From the NCBI RefSeq assembly GCF_001640805.2, contig NC_066837.1, positions 27,466,789-27,530,788 of the forward strand: a DNA stretch of 64,000 nt, in the 5' to 3' direction. The position numbers and the translations under genes were made by a program. Below the pieces are notes generated by a model. The model was not told the origin of the DNA. It did no database searches and worked only from the letters and a program-made list of their open reading frames with translations. Position 1 is the stretch's first letter, and every line of letters starts with the position of its first letter. This DNA is from Lates calcarifer (taxonomy: Eukaryota; Chordata; Actinopteri; Centropomidae). Positions 12,901 through 21,899 of the stretch are shown piece after piece.

Positions 12901-15900
12901 TAATAGCAGTCCATTTCATTTCATTTTAGCTGATCACTACAGATATTCATGGGCTGGCCCCTTCATACACTGCAGACCTGCTGGCTCCTTATGAGCCAGT
13001 GCGCAGCCTCAGATCCCCTGGCAGGTCCCCAGTGACCATTACAAACTCCTGATTAATGACAAATTGGGACCTGGGCTGTGGTCCAATAGTCAAAATAATC
13101 TTCTTTCCTAACCACTTTTCCTTGACCTCGATGGACAATGTCATGAGGTCAAGGAAAGATGCAAAGGAGAACAGATAAAGAATTAGGAAAAGAGAACTGC
13201 TGTATTTAGAGAATCTGGCTGCATTTACACAAGGCTTTTTTAAACCAGCTTTATTTATAACATTGTGGAAGACATGTACAGTGACAAACTCAGTGCTGCA
13301 GGCTCAATAAGGTTTCCTGTCCAACACTAATAATATAATAACACTGAAACAAATGTATAAGTTGAGAAAGTTGAGCCATTAAATTAATGATAAAAAAAGG
13401 AATTGTGTGACAGGTGACAGGACAGAGTAACTTAAATTCAGACAGAACTTTATGGTTGGATTCATGTTGGATCATGTCACAAACATTAAGCAGGTGTTCT
13501 GTTGTGTTTACATGTTCGTGGATCTGCTGTGGTGAAACTACGACGGTGCATCGCTTTAAACGCTGCAGCTGCAAGGAATTATGGGACGGCATTCTCTCCT
13601 TTCCTTTCGTAAAGGAAGGTCCAGTGTATCCTATGCTAAAGGAGATGAGATAGGAAGCACTGAAGCTCCTTTCTTTAACATTTAGAGAATTGGACCAGCT
13701 CTTACCATGGCTGCCACTGAGATACTTCTGGGTCATCTGACTCAGTTAAGAACCTTCCTAAGAAAAGAGGACTATTGGACCACAGCCCTGGACTTTTTGG
13801 TCAAGGCCCATCAGTTATGGAATAGCCTACCAGAGCATCGCATATTCTGTGCATGCTTTTAAATCTCTTTTATAGATGTGCTTTAATGTGATGTCATCTT
13901 TTATCTTTTAGCCCACATGGTTTAAATATCACCTAATGATATCCCTTTCTTTTCCTTTACCTTATTCCTGTGGGCATCACTGCTGCTAGTCCATTGCAGG
14001 GTCATAATTATTATTATTCTCATTACCAAAGCAGTGTTAGAATGTGAGAAGTGTCAGTTGCAGTGATGAACCCACAGCTTCACTGTTTTGCTTCACTATC
14101 ACAGTGTTGTTTAGCAAATTACTGGTGAAGATAATGTTTCCCTCAGCAGCTGGCAGAAACCAAAAACAGAGCTACAGGACAGTGAATATTGCACTAATAT
14201 TCACCAGGTGGACACAAACATGACTCCAACTTACTGAGAATATTGCTCCATAACTACTGAATAAGATAAGCAACTCTTTCCTAACAAGTTCACCATATCA
14301 GTTTAAACAGTGCTATGTTGTGTTTGCAGCTTATTTCCACTGCCTTTCCATTTCCCTATTTGGGCAGAAAGAAAATCACTTATTGTAGGTTTAAAGTAAC
14401 AGTAGGGACATTGTTATTGAACTTAACAGGAGCTGGAATGGTTTCTGTTTATCTCCTGAAGCCTCTAAATGGCACAAATGAAGAAAGGGTTTAGTTTAAT
14501 TTCAGAATATTAAGCAGCTAATGTTTAGGTGCCTTTCATGTGGAGGTCAAGAGTTAGAGGTACAGAGCTACAGAACAGTGGCCATGCATCATGAGCGAAT
14601 TCAGTGTATTACTCAAGGTGTTGACGCTTACCTACACAGAGAGCTACCTAACATGACATAACCACCCCTGCAGGCCCACACTGACCAGGGCTCCAACACA
14701 GAACAGTGTATACAGATTATGGTATTTGACTGGCAGGAGAGATGATAAAAGCCTGATTGAGGCAGCAGCAGCAGCTAAGTTAAGTTTTAATAAAACAATA
14801 ATATAATAACATATACATCTAAGACAACATTTTAAAAAGTGCTTGCTTAGTGTTATTTTTGTGTATGAGCAAGGAATGTTGAGAGACATGAATGACGATA
14901 TGTCAAAAGCAGGAAGAGAGATAGATGAAAGGGAGTGAGAGAAAGCAGGGAGACAAACAGAGAGAGAGGGAAAGAGAGTTTTATTACCACCGTGAATGTG
15001 TTTGTCAGGCTGCCAAGTGCAGCTGGCATTCTTCATTTCCAGCACTCTTCCAATATATGGCAGAAAGTGTGGGAAAACTGTCAAGACACAGCTCCACTTT
15101 AATGTTTCATCAATCAATACTCTATTACATTTCCTGAAAATATGAAGGAAAGTGCTCAGTCAGAACTAATATTGTGAGAATTTGAAGCAAGGATAAAAAC
15201 TCGACAGGATAAAATAATCCCTGAGTGTAGAAATCCATAAATTCTCTCATGAATGCACAATTAAAGGTTCCTGAGAGACACAGAGCTAAGACTGTCAGTT
15301 TGAAATCGATTTAAGGCTGAGCAGAAATATTTTGATATGAATAATGCTTGCAACAGCTGATAAAAACTATACTTTCTGAGTTCCCAACAAAGCCAGAGAT
15401 ATTAGACGAGTGATCTTCATGTCATGAAGTAACTGATGATGACTCCATAAATCCTCTGACATAAGAATAAAAGCTTGACAGGATAAAACAGTCTCTAAGG
15501 ATACAAAGTCATAAATTCTCTTGTGATTGTACAAGTAAATTATAGGGCTGCCCCCTATATCTTGACTATTCGATGCACCTTTCAGGAAGTCCCTAATTCG
15601 ACTCAAAAATGTCAGTTGATGAGTTGCTACACTTTTTTTTAGCTGTCTCACAGTTCGTGAGGCAGCAAGTTAAAACAGGCTGACAGTGTCAGCACCCTGG
15701 CAGGAGAGACACTCCAAGGCACGGTAGAATTTCATAACTGAGCTATGAACAAGACGCCAACTTCATGTCTGCAGTGTTTCTGCTTTACGAATTCTGTAGT
15801 GGTGAAAATTACTGTCACCACTGAAATGTTTGAAGTTGCAATTACATGACTCTCTGTCGAATCGTCATGCTGAAGACCCAAATCTGAGTCGACTGACAAA

Positions 15901-16600
15901 ATTCTTAGCTGAGTACAGCCCTAGTAAATTGTGTGACTTTCAGTGGTGGAAGAAGTATTCAGATCTTTTACAGAAGTAAAAGAAGTTGGTATACACAAAC
16001 AAACTAACCAACTGAGGCAGCGATATTCTAGCAATTCCTGTGTTGTGCCCGGTAAAATAACTATTTTTGTCAGTGGAATCTGGTAGATACACAGTGATGT
16101 TTCTGGTTAAACAAAAGGGATCTTACTCTTACTTCAATAAAAAGCTCTATCTGAATAGTGATCATTTCCATAATGTTGTTAGACACTTATGACAACAATC
16201 TGAGTCTGTCTATAGCAAAACAAGCGCTTTAGTCGTCAATACTGCACTGATTCTAAACACTCCATTTATACACAAAACATGGGGAAAGGTACCAGTACCA
16301 GAGTCATCCTTTAGCTCAGTTTTAACCAGAGATATACAGTAATTACCTGGTTTTGGTTTTGTGGGACAGTCTAACACTAGTGATAGTATAGTATGTAGTA
16401 TTTTTGTGCTCTAAACACTTAAGAGCTGAGTCAGCCATTCCCACATAAAAAAAAAACAAAACAAAACATAAAACATTTGGTACACAGGAAGTGAGTGTTT
16501 TCTCTTTCCAAGTGATTTTTGGAGCTCACTCATCATTAGTCCTTACCTTAAAGAAGCTACCACTCCTGTCTGTGAGGCCGCTGGGGGAGCTAAAGGCCAT
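1..16600 (-). CDS. rin2: rin2, Ras and Rab interactor 2 (5' part of the spliced coding region)
   Basis: Seven coding exons join in phase (16600-16547, 7925-7831, 7571-7373, 7267-7153, 5100-5028, 4416-4325, 942-1) to encode about 523 residues from the start methionine; the gene continues past the left edge. Order seen: N-terminal GSFFKLIDTFASEIGELKK segment (res. ~14-32), SH2 domain (~85-180) with the FLVR phosphotyrosine-binding motif (R121), then a long proline-rich region ending in the SDMSMSTSSSDSLE motif. RIN2 is known as a Ras-GTP effector and Rab5 guanine-nucleotide exchange factor acting at the plasma membrane and early endosomes. Its RH, VPS9 and RA domains are encoded by exons outside this window. 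The N-terminal segment, FSLEGSGISFADLFRL and the SDMS motif fit RIN2 better than RIN3, from memory of the human proteins. The upstream neighbour slc24a3 supports RIN2. A teleost-specific a/b duplicate cannot be excluded. Confidence 0.93.
2318..2625 (+). repeat. AGCATGCTAAC-type dispersed fish repeat, old copy
   Basis: Contains GTTAGCATGCTAACATGCT, TTTAGCATGTTAGCACGCTAA, a GGTCATAAATCCAAGTATT segment, CATGACAATCCATC and a GATGGACTGAC end. This set of landmarks, in this order, is shared with copies near 5.5, 18.6 and 47.6-48.9 kb. Transposon class not assigned. Confidence 0.65.
3810..4060 (+). repeat. TTAGCCTAGCTTAGCATAA-type dispersed repeat, fragment
   Basis: GGAGCTGGAGCCAGGAGGCT then TTAGCCTAGCTTAGCATAAA, the same pair of blocks as at 10.78-10.82 kb. 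Limits approximate. Confidence 0.55.
4325..4416 (-). CDS. rin2: rin2 coding exon 6 (SH2 C-terminal end)
   Basis: 92 bases. Encodes DVLPFTIKLPEAIASAKTQ then KELEEVAQLGA(G), closing the SH2 module. Human RIN2 has DVLPFTLKLPYAISTAK at the same position. Acceptor tatcttag, donor GAGCAG|gtgtgc. Confidence 0.95.
5028..5100 (-). CDS. rin2: rin2 coding exon 5 (SH2 middle)
   Basis: 73 bases, two bases finishing Thr, 23 codons, two bases of Arg. Encodes FSLEGSGISFADLFRLVAFY then CIS(R), practically the human RIN2 sequence at this place and clearly different from RIN3 (..YLEGSALVFEDIFRL). Acceptor gtttgcag, donor AGCAG|gtaaat. Confidence 0.95.
5101..7152. other. rin2 intron 4
   Basis: Non-coding, AT-rich, with a degraded AGCATGCTAAC-type repeat (about 5395-5582) and a T-run at 5831-5846. 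No further signal seen. Confidence 0.7.
5395..5582 (-). repeat. AGCATGCTAAC-type dispersed repeat, fragment
   Basis: GTTAGCATGCTAACACATT with nearby GGTAAACAGTATACC and CAGCATGTTAACATGGT, matching the family at 2.3 kb in the opposite direction. Limits approximate. Confidence 0.5.
7153..7267 (-). CDS. rin2: rin2 coding exon 4 (SH2 FLVR motif)
   Basis: 115 bases, phase 0 to phase 1. Encodes VFLVRKSAALQRKVLSVRL.. to ..FPVRESQYT. FLVR (residues 118-121) is the SH2 phosphotyrosine-pocket motif with its arginine intact, so phosphopeptide binding is plausible. Acceptor ggtacag at 7268, donor TACA|gtaagt at 7152. The intron separating it from exon 3 is only 105 bases and has no stop in frame. Confidence 0.93.
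7373..7571 (-). CDS. rin2: rin2 coding exon 3 (linker and start of SH2)
   Basis: 199 bases, one base finishing the Gly split from exon 2, then 66 codons ending in phase 0 at PPG|gtgagg. Encodes LESEVSGVYLQSPH.., ERDSGYDSLRRRMSVLDRL and the SH2 start THPVWLLLAISEEEASHILL. I chose acceptor tgccag (7572-7577) because it alone fits the phase-2 end of exon 2; a tempting cctgcag acceptor at 7538 would break the frame. DSGYDSL and the HP-W start of SH2 are typical of RIN family proteins. Confidence 0.9.
7831..7925 (-). CDS. rin2: rin2 coding exon 2
   Basis: Acceptor ttccag at 7926 and donor AAGG|gtaaag at 7830. It starts in phase 0 and ends in phase 2 (95 bases, residues 19-50). Encodes LIDTFASEIGELKKEMVQTS and an acidic/methionine-rich tail up to ..MELQG. 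The first 16 residues are nearly the same as human RIN2. The intron upstream is about 8.6 kb. Confidence 0.92.
10408..11000 (+). repeat. TTAGCCTAGCTTAGCATAA-type repeat split by a SINE
   Basis: Left piece AGACATTTTGGGGAATACA (10421-10441), right piece from ACACTTATTCACTCC (about 10706) through GATCAATACCACTCTCC, GGAGCTACAGCCAGGAGATG, TTAGCCTAGCTTAGCATAAC and a tail near 11.0 kb. The left piece joins directly to the right piece in the related copy at 20.58 kb (ACATTTGGGGAAATACACTT), showing the SINE arrived later. Confidence 0.65.
10443..10705 (+). mobile_element. tRNA-derived SINE
   Basis: Head resembles a tRNA: GGCTGTGGCTCAGGAAGTAG (A-box region, 10450-10469) and GGTTCGATCCC (B box, 10496-10506), the two parts of an internal RNA polymerase III promoter. 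The body has TATCCTTGGGCAAGATACTG and the tail AAAGCACTTTGAGTAGTCG ... AAAAGCACTATATAAGTACT. A reverse copy lies at 43520-43796. Not a functional tRNA gene: no complete cloverleaf was sought or expected. Confidence 0.8.
11490..11566. repeat. (CA)n and (GT)n pair
   Basis: (AC)n at 11490-11504 and (GT)n at 11543-11566, complementary and able to form a stem. Confidence 0.8.
11803..12000 (+). mobile_element. hAT-like DNA transposon remnant (one end)
   Basis: CAGAGCCAGCCTGGGGCATA followed by GGCAGTATAGGCAAATTCTA and GGGGCTCCAT, resembling the CAGGGCCGGCCC...TAGGCAAATGCTA start of fish hAT elements (from memory). No matching second end was found; right limit arbitrary. Confidence 0.4.
12928..13054 (+). 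mobile_element. L2-like LINE fragment, 5' of an insertion
   Basis: Plus-strand translation gives HGLAPSYTADLLAPYEPVRS then LRSPGRSP, the C-terminal part of L2/CR1-type reverse transcriptase proteins. Continues after the inverted-repeat element at about 13795. Decayed, not functional. Confidence 0.65.
13071..13790. mobile_element. 720-base terminal-inverted-repeat element
   Basis: Left end contains GGGCTGTGGTCCAATAGTC (13073-13091) and the right end contains its exact reverse complement (13770-13788). It divides an L2-like fragment into two parts. No transposase ORF; a non-autonomous DNA transposon of unassigned superfamily. No clear target duplication seen. Confidence 0.65.
13791..13870 (+). 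mobile_element. L2-like LINE fragment, 3' of the insertion
   Basis: Translates as AHQLWNSLPEHRIFCACF with a later stop; L2-like proteins have KAPRLWNSLPE-L-R just downstream of the LRSSGRS block found at 13.0 kb. Hence the same element. Confidence 0.6.
15197..15542. repeat. diverged local duplication beside the MITE
   Basis: CTCGACAGGATAAAATAATC ... CATAAATTCTCTCATGAATG (15200-15254) and CTTGACAGGATAAAACAGTC ... CATAAATTCTCTTGTGATTG (15474-15529) are alignable by eye over ~65 bases. Confidence 0.5.
15543..15923. mobile_element. hAT-like MITE with 8-base target duplication
   Basis: Ends TAGGGCTG ... CAGCCCTA (15543-15550 and 15916-15923). Flanked by GTAAATTA (15535-15542) and GTAAATTG (15924-15931), a 7/8 match, as expected for hAT-family insertion. 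A related copy lies at 48345-48816. No coding capacity. Confidence 0.75.
16547..16600 (-). CDS. rin2: rin2 coding exon 1 (start codon)
   Basis: Encodes 18 residues, MAFSSPSGLTDRSGSFFK, ending in phase 0 at donor AAG|gtaagg. The ATG has a good vertebrate context (A at -3, G at +4), and an in-frame TGA 18 bases upstream (16616-16618) closes the frame, which decides the start. The next exon begins LIDTFASEIGELKK; together they reproduce the human RIN2 segment RGSFFKLIDTIASEIGELK. The 5' end of this exon is probably non-coding: a cccacag acceptor lies at about 16687-16693, giving roughly 86 bases of 5' UTR in this exon. Confidence 0.9.
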
Positions 16601-16686
16601 GTTGTCTTCCTGTGCTCAGGATTGGATCCCTCTTACGTCTTGACTGTGTGTTTACGTCTGAGACAGTGTCTGAAGGGGCCGTGGCT
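16601..16686 (-). other. rin2: probable 5' UTR part of rin2 exon with the start codon
   Basis: Between a plausible acceptor (gacccacag, 16687-16695) and the ATG. An in-frame TGA sits in it, so it is non-coding. The acceptor is chosen by eye; a longer leader is possible. Confidence 0.5.
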
Positions 16687-16814
16687 CTGTGGGTCAAAAA
16701 ACACACTTCAGTCCAGACACTTCAGCTGTGGTGCAACCAGAGGAAATTCCTGCTTTGCCCACAGCCAGCATTAAGGAGGTGCTGGTCTGCTGGAAGGCTT
16801 TCATCGTGACTCTC

Positions 16815-17100
16815 CGTCTGTCTTTCTCCCCTCCTCTCCCTCCCTCTCTAACTTGCTTTCTACGCATTCTCCTCTCCTTTCACTTTCCAGCCTCACTTCT
16901 CCCATCATTCCTCCTTTCCCTCACCCCTTCACCTCAGAGTGTTTTTCTCAGTCCTTTTTTTATCTCATTCCAATCCTCAACTTAGTTTTGGCTGAACTGC
17001 TGTTCTCTCATTACCTGTCTCCACTGTTTCCTTTCTCTCTCGCATTCTCTCTTTCTTTCCTATATTTTGTTCCCATGTCCTCATACATACATAATTAATT
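16815..17100. repeat. pyrimidine-rich low-complexity tract
   Basis: Plus strand is strongly C/T rich with many CTCTCC and TTTCCT words. ORFs rich in Ser, Leu and Phe here are by-products. Confidence 0.75.
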
Positions 17101-18389
17101 TTCCATCTTGGAGAGTCTCGGCTCCAGCACAGCTGCCCTTCTTCCCCACCCATCGTAACAAAGTTTTATCCCTCTGGGCTTTGGTGAGACACTTTCAAAT
17201 CGACCATTCATCACACTCCTCAATTCTACACTGAGCTGTGAAAAAATGAGAGGTAGTCTGACATTTATCTAAAATTAGTAGAGCCTATAATAAACTGGTG
17301 TTTAATCATGACCTCCTCCTTTTTATTTTACTTAATCAGTTTCATTCTGTTTCTCTTTCATTATCTGTATCTCTCTGTTTTTCTGTCTGTGTATGATTTG
17401 TCCCTCCACCCTCCCCTCTCTGTCTCACTCTCTTCCATCTCTCTCTCCAGCCAGGCTGAAACTATTAGGCTGGCCCTTCCCTTCCTGGCAGAGGTTCACA
17501 GTCCTCTTGAACCGGGAGATGCTCCGTTCATTTGTCCGTCCACACATGCACTTTCATCTCACACAGGAAGGAAGCCACCAACCCCCACCGTCAGAGGCCG
17601 AGGAGGGAGGAAAGAAGAGCGTTGACAAACACAGCACAGAGTTCAGAGGGTCATCCAGGATAGCGTACTTTGAGAGAATCAAATGTGAAACTGACCATTT
17701 CTCAAGAATGTTCGCCTTCACTTAAAGGATGGAAACATTAGGAAAACTCCAAACTGCCCACTGTGGTCACTGCTTAACTGATCACAGTAAACAATAAATA
17801 TCTTGTCTTCTAAATTTGCAATGGTGCCATTGGTATTGCATCAGACATGTACTACTGTGAAATTTTAACTTCACTTATAAGTCTTGGTGAATTGGCTACC
17901 AGTGTGCCTGAAAGCTGAAACCATATAAAAATTCATTCATAATTAATCCACTTTCAGAAGCTGAGTATCAATCCAATAATGAACTAAATCAAAATAATAC
18001 TAAAAACCCTCTGGTTCCAGTTTCTCCAATTAACTTTTTCTGGGGAAGTGATTGGTTTTGAAGGTATTAGGCCATAAACCAAAATATTAAATGAAACTGT
18101 TGAACTAATGATTGTGCTAGTCAGAAATGCACAGACAGAAAAGAAAAAGTATGAAAAGAAAATGTACTTTTGTGAGATCTCAAGAAACTTTTGCTGGTTT
18201 GCGCAAAACTTTCTCAAGAACTTTTTTTCAAATGTCAAATTATTATTTTTTTCAACTCCATGTCCCTTCCCAGGCTCTGTAATTTTGCACAAACCTTGTC
18301 TCTTTGCATGTGCATGAGCTCCTGTCTCTTGACCTCTCTTGACTGCAGGAAATCCTCCTCCATGATTCTTCGTTTTTGCCGAACGGCTG

Positions 18390-18575
18390 GAAAAATTTAA
18401 AGTTTTGTGAGATCTCTTAAAAGTTTCCATAGATCTCGAAAGGTTTTCGGGAAATTTTTCTCAAGATCTTGTAAAAGTTTCTGGAGACACTGCCAATCTT
18501 ACTTAAAATCTCGCAAAACCTTACTTAAGGTCTTGCAAAAGATCTTACATAAGATCTTGCAGAAATACATCTTTG
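18390..18575 (+). repeat. array of short degenerate AAGATCTTGCAAAA-type repeats
   Basis: Repeated variants such as AAAATCTCGCAAAACCTTAC, AAGGTCTTGCAAAAGATCTT and AAGATCTTGCAGAAA. The complementary form (CTCAAGAAACTTTTGC) occurs at 18180-18200, so parts can pair. Confidence 0.5.
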
Positions 18576-18609
18576 TGTCCCTTCCCAGGCTACACAGAAA
18601 TGTCTTTAC

Positions 18610-18825
18610 ATGAATGTGACATATCAACCAAAATTCATGTCAGTTCCATCAAATAGCTGTCAGGACATTTCACTCCCAACCACATGTCAACTTGCTTGTG
18701 GAGGCAAGATGAAATATCAAAGCCCCAAAGCCCCATGGATATCTGTACCAAATGTCATGTCAATCCATCCAAACGTTGAGATATTTCAGTTTGGACAAAA
18801 CTGGTGGACAGACTAACACCGCCAA
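18610..18825 (+). repeat. 3' part of the AGCATGCTAAC-type repeat
   Basis: Contains ACCAAATGTCATGTCAATCC then GAGATATTTCAG and CTGGTGGACAGAC, the same closing block as the copies at 2.6 and 48.3 kb. Highly decayed. Confidence 0.5.
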
Positions 18826-20577
18826 ACCTCTGATCCAGTGTGGCTAAAACTAAATGATACATTAAGAAAAACTTGACAGATCAATCAATAAAGAAAATAG
18901 TCCATGCTTGCAGCCCTAACAAACAGAAACAAAGTCAGTGAAGTCAGTCAGTCATTACAGTAAATGCTGACTTATCTATATATCTGATGACCTGTACAGA
19001 GACTGTACCCGTTTCCTGACTGTCTCAAAGTAGAACTGATAGTCTGGCACAATGGTTTCATTTCCACAAACAGACGAAAGCAAGGACACAGAGAAACAGA
19101 GAGCCAGAGAGCAGGACGGAAAATTAAATGATGAGCTTCACAACATTGTTCCCGAGGAAATTCCTGTAAATCAGTGAGTGATAAGTCTTTGTGTCATCCT
19201 GCTGTTGATTCTGTAAGAGATCTGCTATTAGTGACAGTGCCAATGAAAACTCTGACAATAAGGTAAATAATGTTTCCACATGCATGAACTTGTGAGCCTC
19301 AGATAAATCAGGCAGCATGCTGAGTACTGTAGGAAAGAAGATGACCTCCCACCAGAGCAGCTCCTCTTCACTGCTCTACTTGGCAAAACCAGCCAGATTG
19401 TCGTGAACTCCCCCAAAAACACTGGAATCACATCTCAACTCTGCACTAATGTAAGACTATTTTCCTCAGCTGGTGTACATGGACCACTGCGTGCATCTGT
19501 GTGTGTAGTCTATATGTGTGTGGGTTCGTGTATGTGCGAGCCTCAGCTGCAAGTAAACAAAGACACATCTGAGCGTGTGCCCCTCCCTCATAGAGCCACA
19601 GACAAGCCCCCTGGCACTGCAGGACAGAGACACACTGTTTCCTAAGGTAAACACACATACATGCACAGATTTGTCTGTAAAACAAACACACGTTAACAAA
19701 TTCTTCAGTTCATCAAGAGAAACTGACAACCCCCAGACAACAGACACACGCATACACAGACTTCATTGTGTTTTACATAATCATAATAACAAAGAATGGC
19801 AGCAGGACTTCATTAAGCTCTGTGGTATTTTTGTTTTAAGGCCCAATCTGCTGGTGGGACCCTAATTTTCTCCCAGTGGGTGTCAGGCTAGATGTGAGGC
19901 TGTGCTGGCCTATATCTGAGCTAATGAATAGCTTCAGTGTTTGGATGAACCTGGAGGCAGCACAGTTGCTAACATGTGGCATAATTTCTGTAACATTCTT
20001 AAATTTTATGTTCTGTCAATATCGGTACGATGTTAAACTTTCATATTGTAATATTTTCTGTCTTACTCTTAAATTATATTGATAACATAGATCAGTTAGA
20101 TCAGTTATACATTATATTAATAAGATCTTACTGTGTAGCCAAAATCCCTTTGTTGGTGTATATCCTCCTTCCTTGTTTTTTTACTTTTAAGGTTCATCTG
20201 ATAGACCACTTAACCCCTTGCCATCTAAAAAAATAAATAAATAAATAAATTCCATTTATGTAACTGCAGACTTGAACTGAACTGATGCAAAAACCCTTAA
20301 TCATTAATGGCTTATACATCCAGACTTGACAGGTTATTAGAAAGCGAGAGACTCATGAGTTTCCATTCATTTATCACCAACATTTACAGCTGGGTCAGGA
20401 GTTTCTCACATTTTAATAAGCTGTGGTCTGCAGTAACAAATGTTAGTAAGTCATGAATAAAGGGTCTTCCTGGTCAATTTATAGAGATGTTAATGTTGAA
20501 TTAGTCACTGATAAAGCCATTAGTTACAATGTATAAACCCTTCATAAAGGGTGCCCTCCTAAAACATGTTGTTGATT

Positions 20578-20800
20578 AAAGGAATAGTCCAACATTTGGG
20601 GAAATACACTTGTTCATGTTCTTGCTGCAAGTTAGATGAGAATATCAGTGTCCCTCTCTTCCAGTCTTTATGCTAAGCTAACTGGATGCTGGCTGTAAAT
20701 TCATAGTAAACATACAGTGATGAGACTGGTATCAATCTGTCTAACTCCCAGCAAAGCAGTGAATAATCACATTTACCAAAATGTCAAACTAATGTTTATC
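20578..20800. repeat. fold-back copy of the TTAGCCTAGCTTAGCATAA repeat family
   Basis: Left arm AGGAATAGTCCAACATTTGG ... GTTAGATGAGAATATCAG; right arm, read in reverse complement, TTTGACATTTTGGTAAATG ... GTTAGACAGATTGATACCAG. The arms are about 75 bases and imperfect. Structure like a MITE with long terminal inverted repeats. Confidence 0.5.
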
Positions 20801-21700
20801 ATTATGAAAACTACAGGTAGAAAATAACAATTCAGTTCATTTCTGCTGCATCAGCAAATGCTATAACTGAAAATTGAAAATGTCCCCCAAGCCTCGCTTT
20901 ATATGTCAGTCCCACATTATTTCACTGTAAATGGCACCCTATGACCAGACTATAGCAACCCAACTATAATTGCCAGCGCATCATATTTTACATTGCAGCT
21001 ATCGTGTGTCAGCACACTGTTTGCTGATGTGAAGCAATGGTGAGGAAATGTACTGCAGATAAACAAACTGTTAACTGTGTCACTGTGTAATGTGTGAATG
21101 AGACCTTACTGTCAGAAACACACCAGGTTCAGAAGGTAAACCATGGAATTTTCCCTTTATAATATCTAATGAAAGATCAACATGTACTGGACTAATGTCC
21201 TAAATGCTTGTACAGTCTTAATTTCAATCATTACCGCTCTCAAGCATTGTTTCTTGTGTCCTTTCAAAGAATCCCAGTGTTAACCATGCAGATACTTTGG
21301 TTTAGGTTTTGTCCCCAGTACTCTGGATAATCCTCTGTCAGCTGTTCACAAGGGACTATTGTTCTGTTTCAGTTTAAACTGAGTGAAATACCCACACAGA
21401 AAACTAATAAAACTAATATTTTCCAATTTCTCAAACACTCTCTCTGTCCCAACTCATAAAAATATATCCAACAAACTTAACTGCTATTTGTTTAAACTCT
21501 CAGGACAACATGAAGTGCTGCTTCATGTGTCAGCTGTGAGATCCAGTGAGGAGTGTTAGGCTAACAGGGCTCCATGCTGCTGTCAGAGCAGCAGAGCACG
21601 AGGAGGGGGCCACAGGCAGCTGCATAAACCCACTGCAGATAAGAACTCCCACACGTGGGCCATGTTATTGCCCTGAGGCAAACCAGATGAAGGGGTGTTT

Positions 21701-21837
21701 GTGTGTGTGTGTGTGTGTGTGTGTGAAAGCAGAAAACAGTGTTAGAGGTGGACAGAGTGTTAAATCTGAAAGCTACATTGACACTATTTATCTACTGTTG
21801 ACTAGAGTGATGAAAACTGTCAGTAGCTCCACAATTA

Positions 21838-21894
<57 letters not shown>
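21701..21894. repeat. two (GT)n microsatellites
   Basis: (GT)n at 21701-21725 and about 27 units at 21841-21894. They create the 172-codon Cys/Val ORF spanning them, which is not a gene. Confidence 0.9.

Positions 21895-21899
<5 letters not shown>

Larger units (their letters stand above)
7926..16546. other. rin2 intron following the start-codon exon
   Basis: 8.6 kb. Contains a C-rich tract (9430-9461), a SINE nested in a dispersed repeat (10410-11000), CA/GT tracts at 11490-11566, a hAT-like remnant from 11803, an L2 LINE piece split by an inverted-repeat element (12930-13870) and a hAT-like MITE (15543-15923), each listed separately. Confidence 0.7.
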
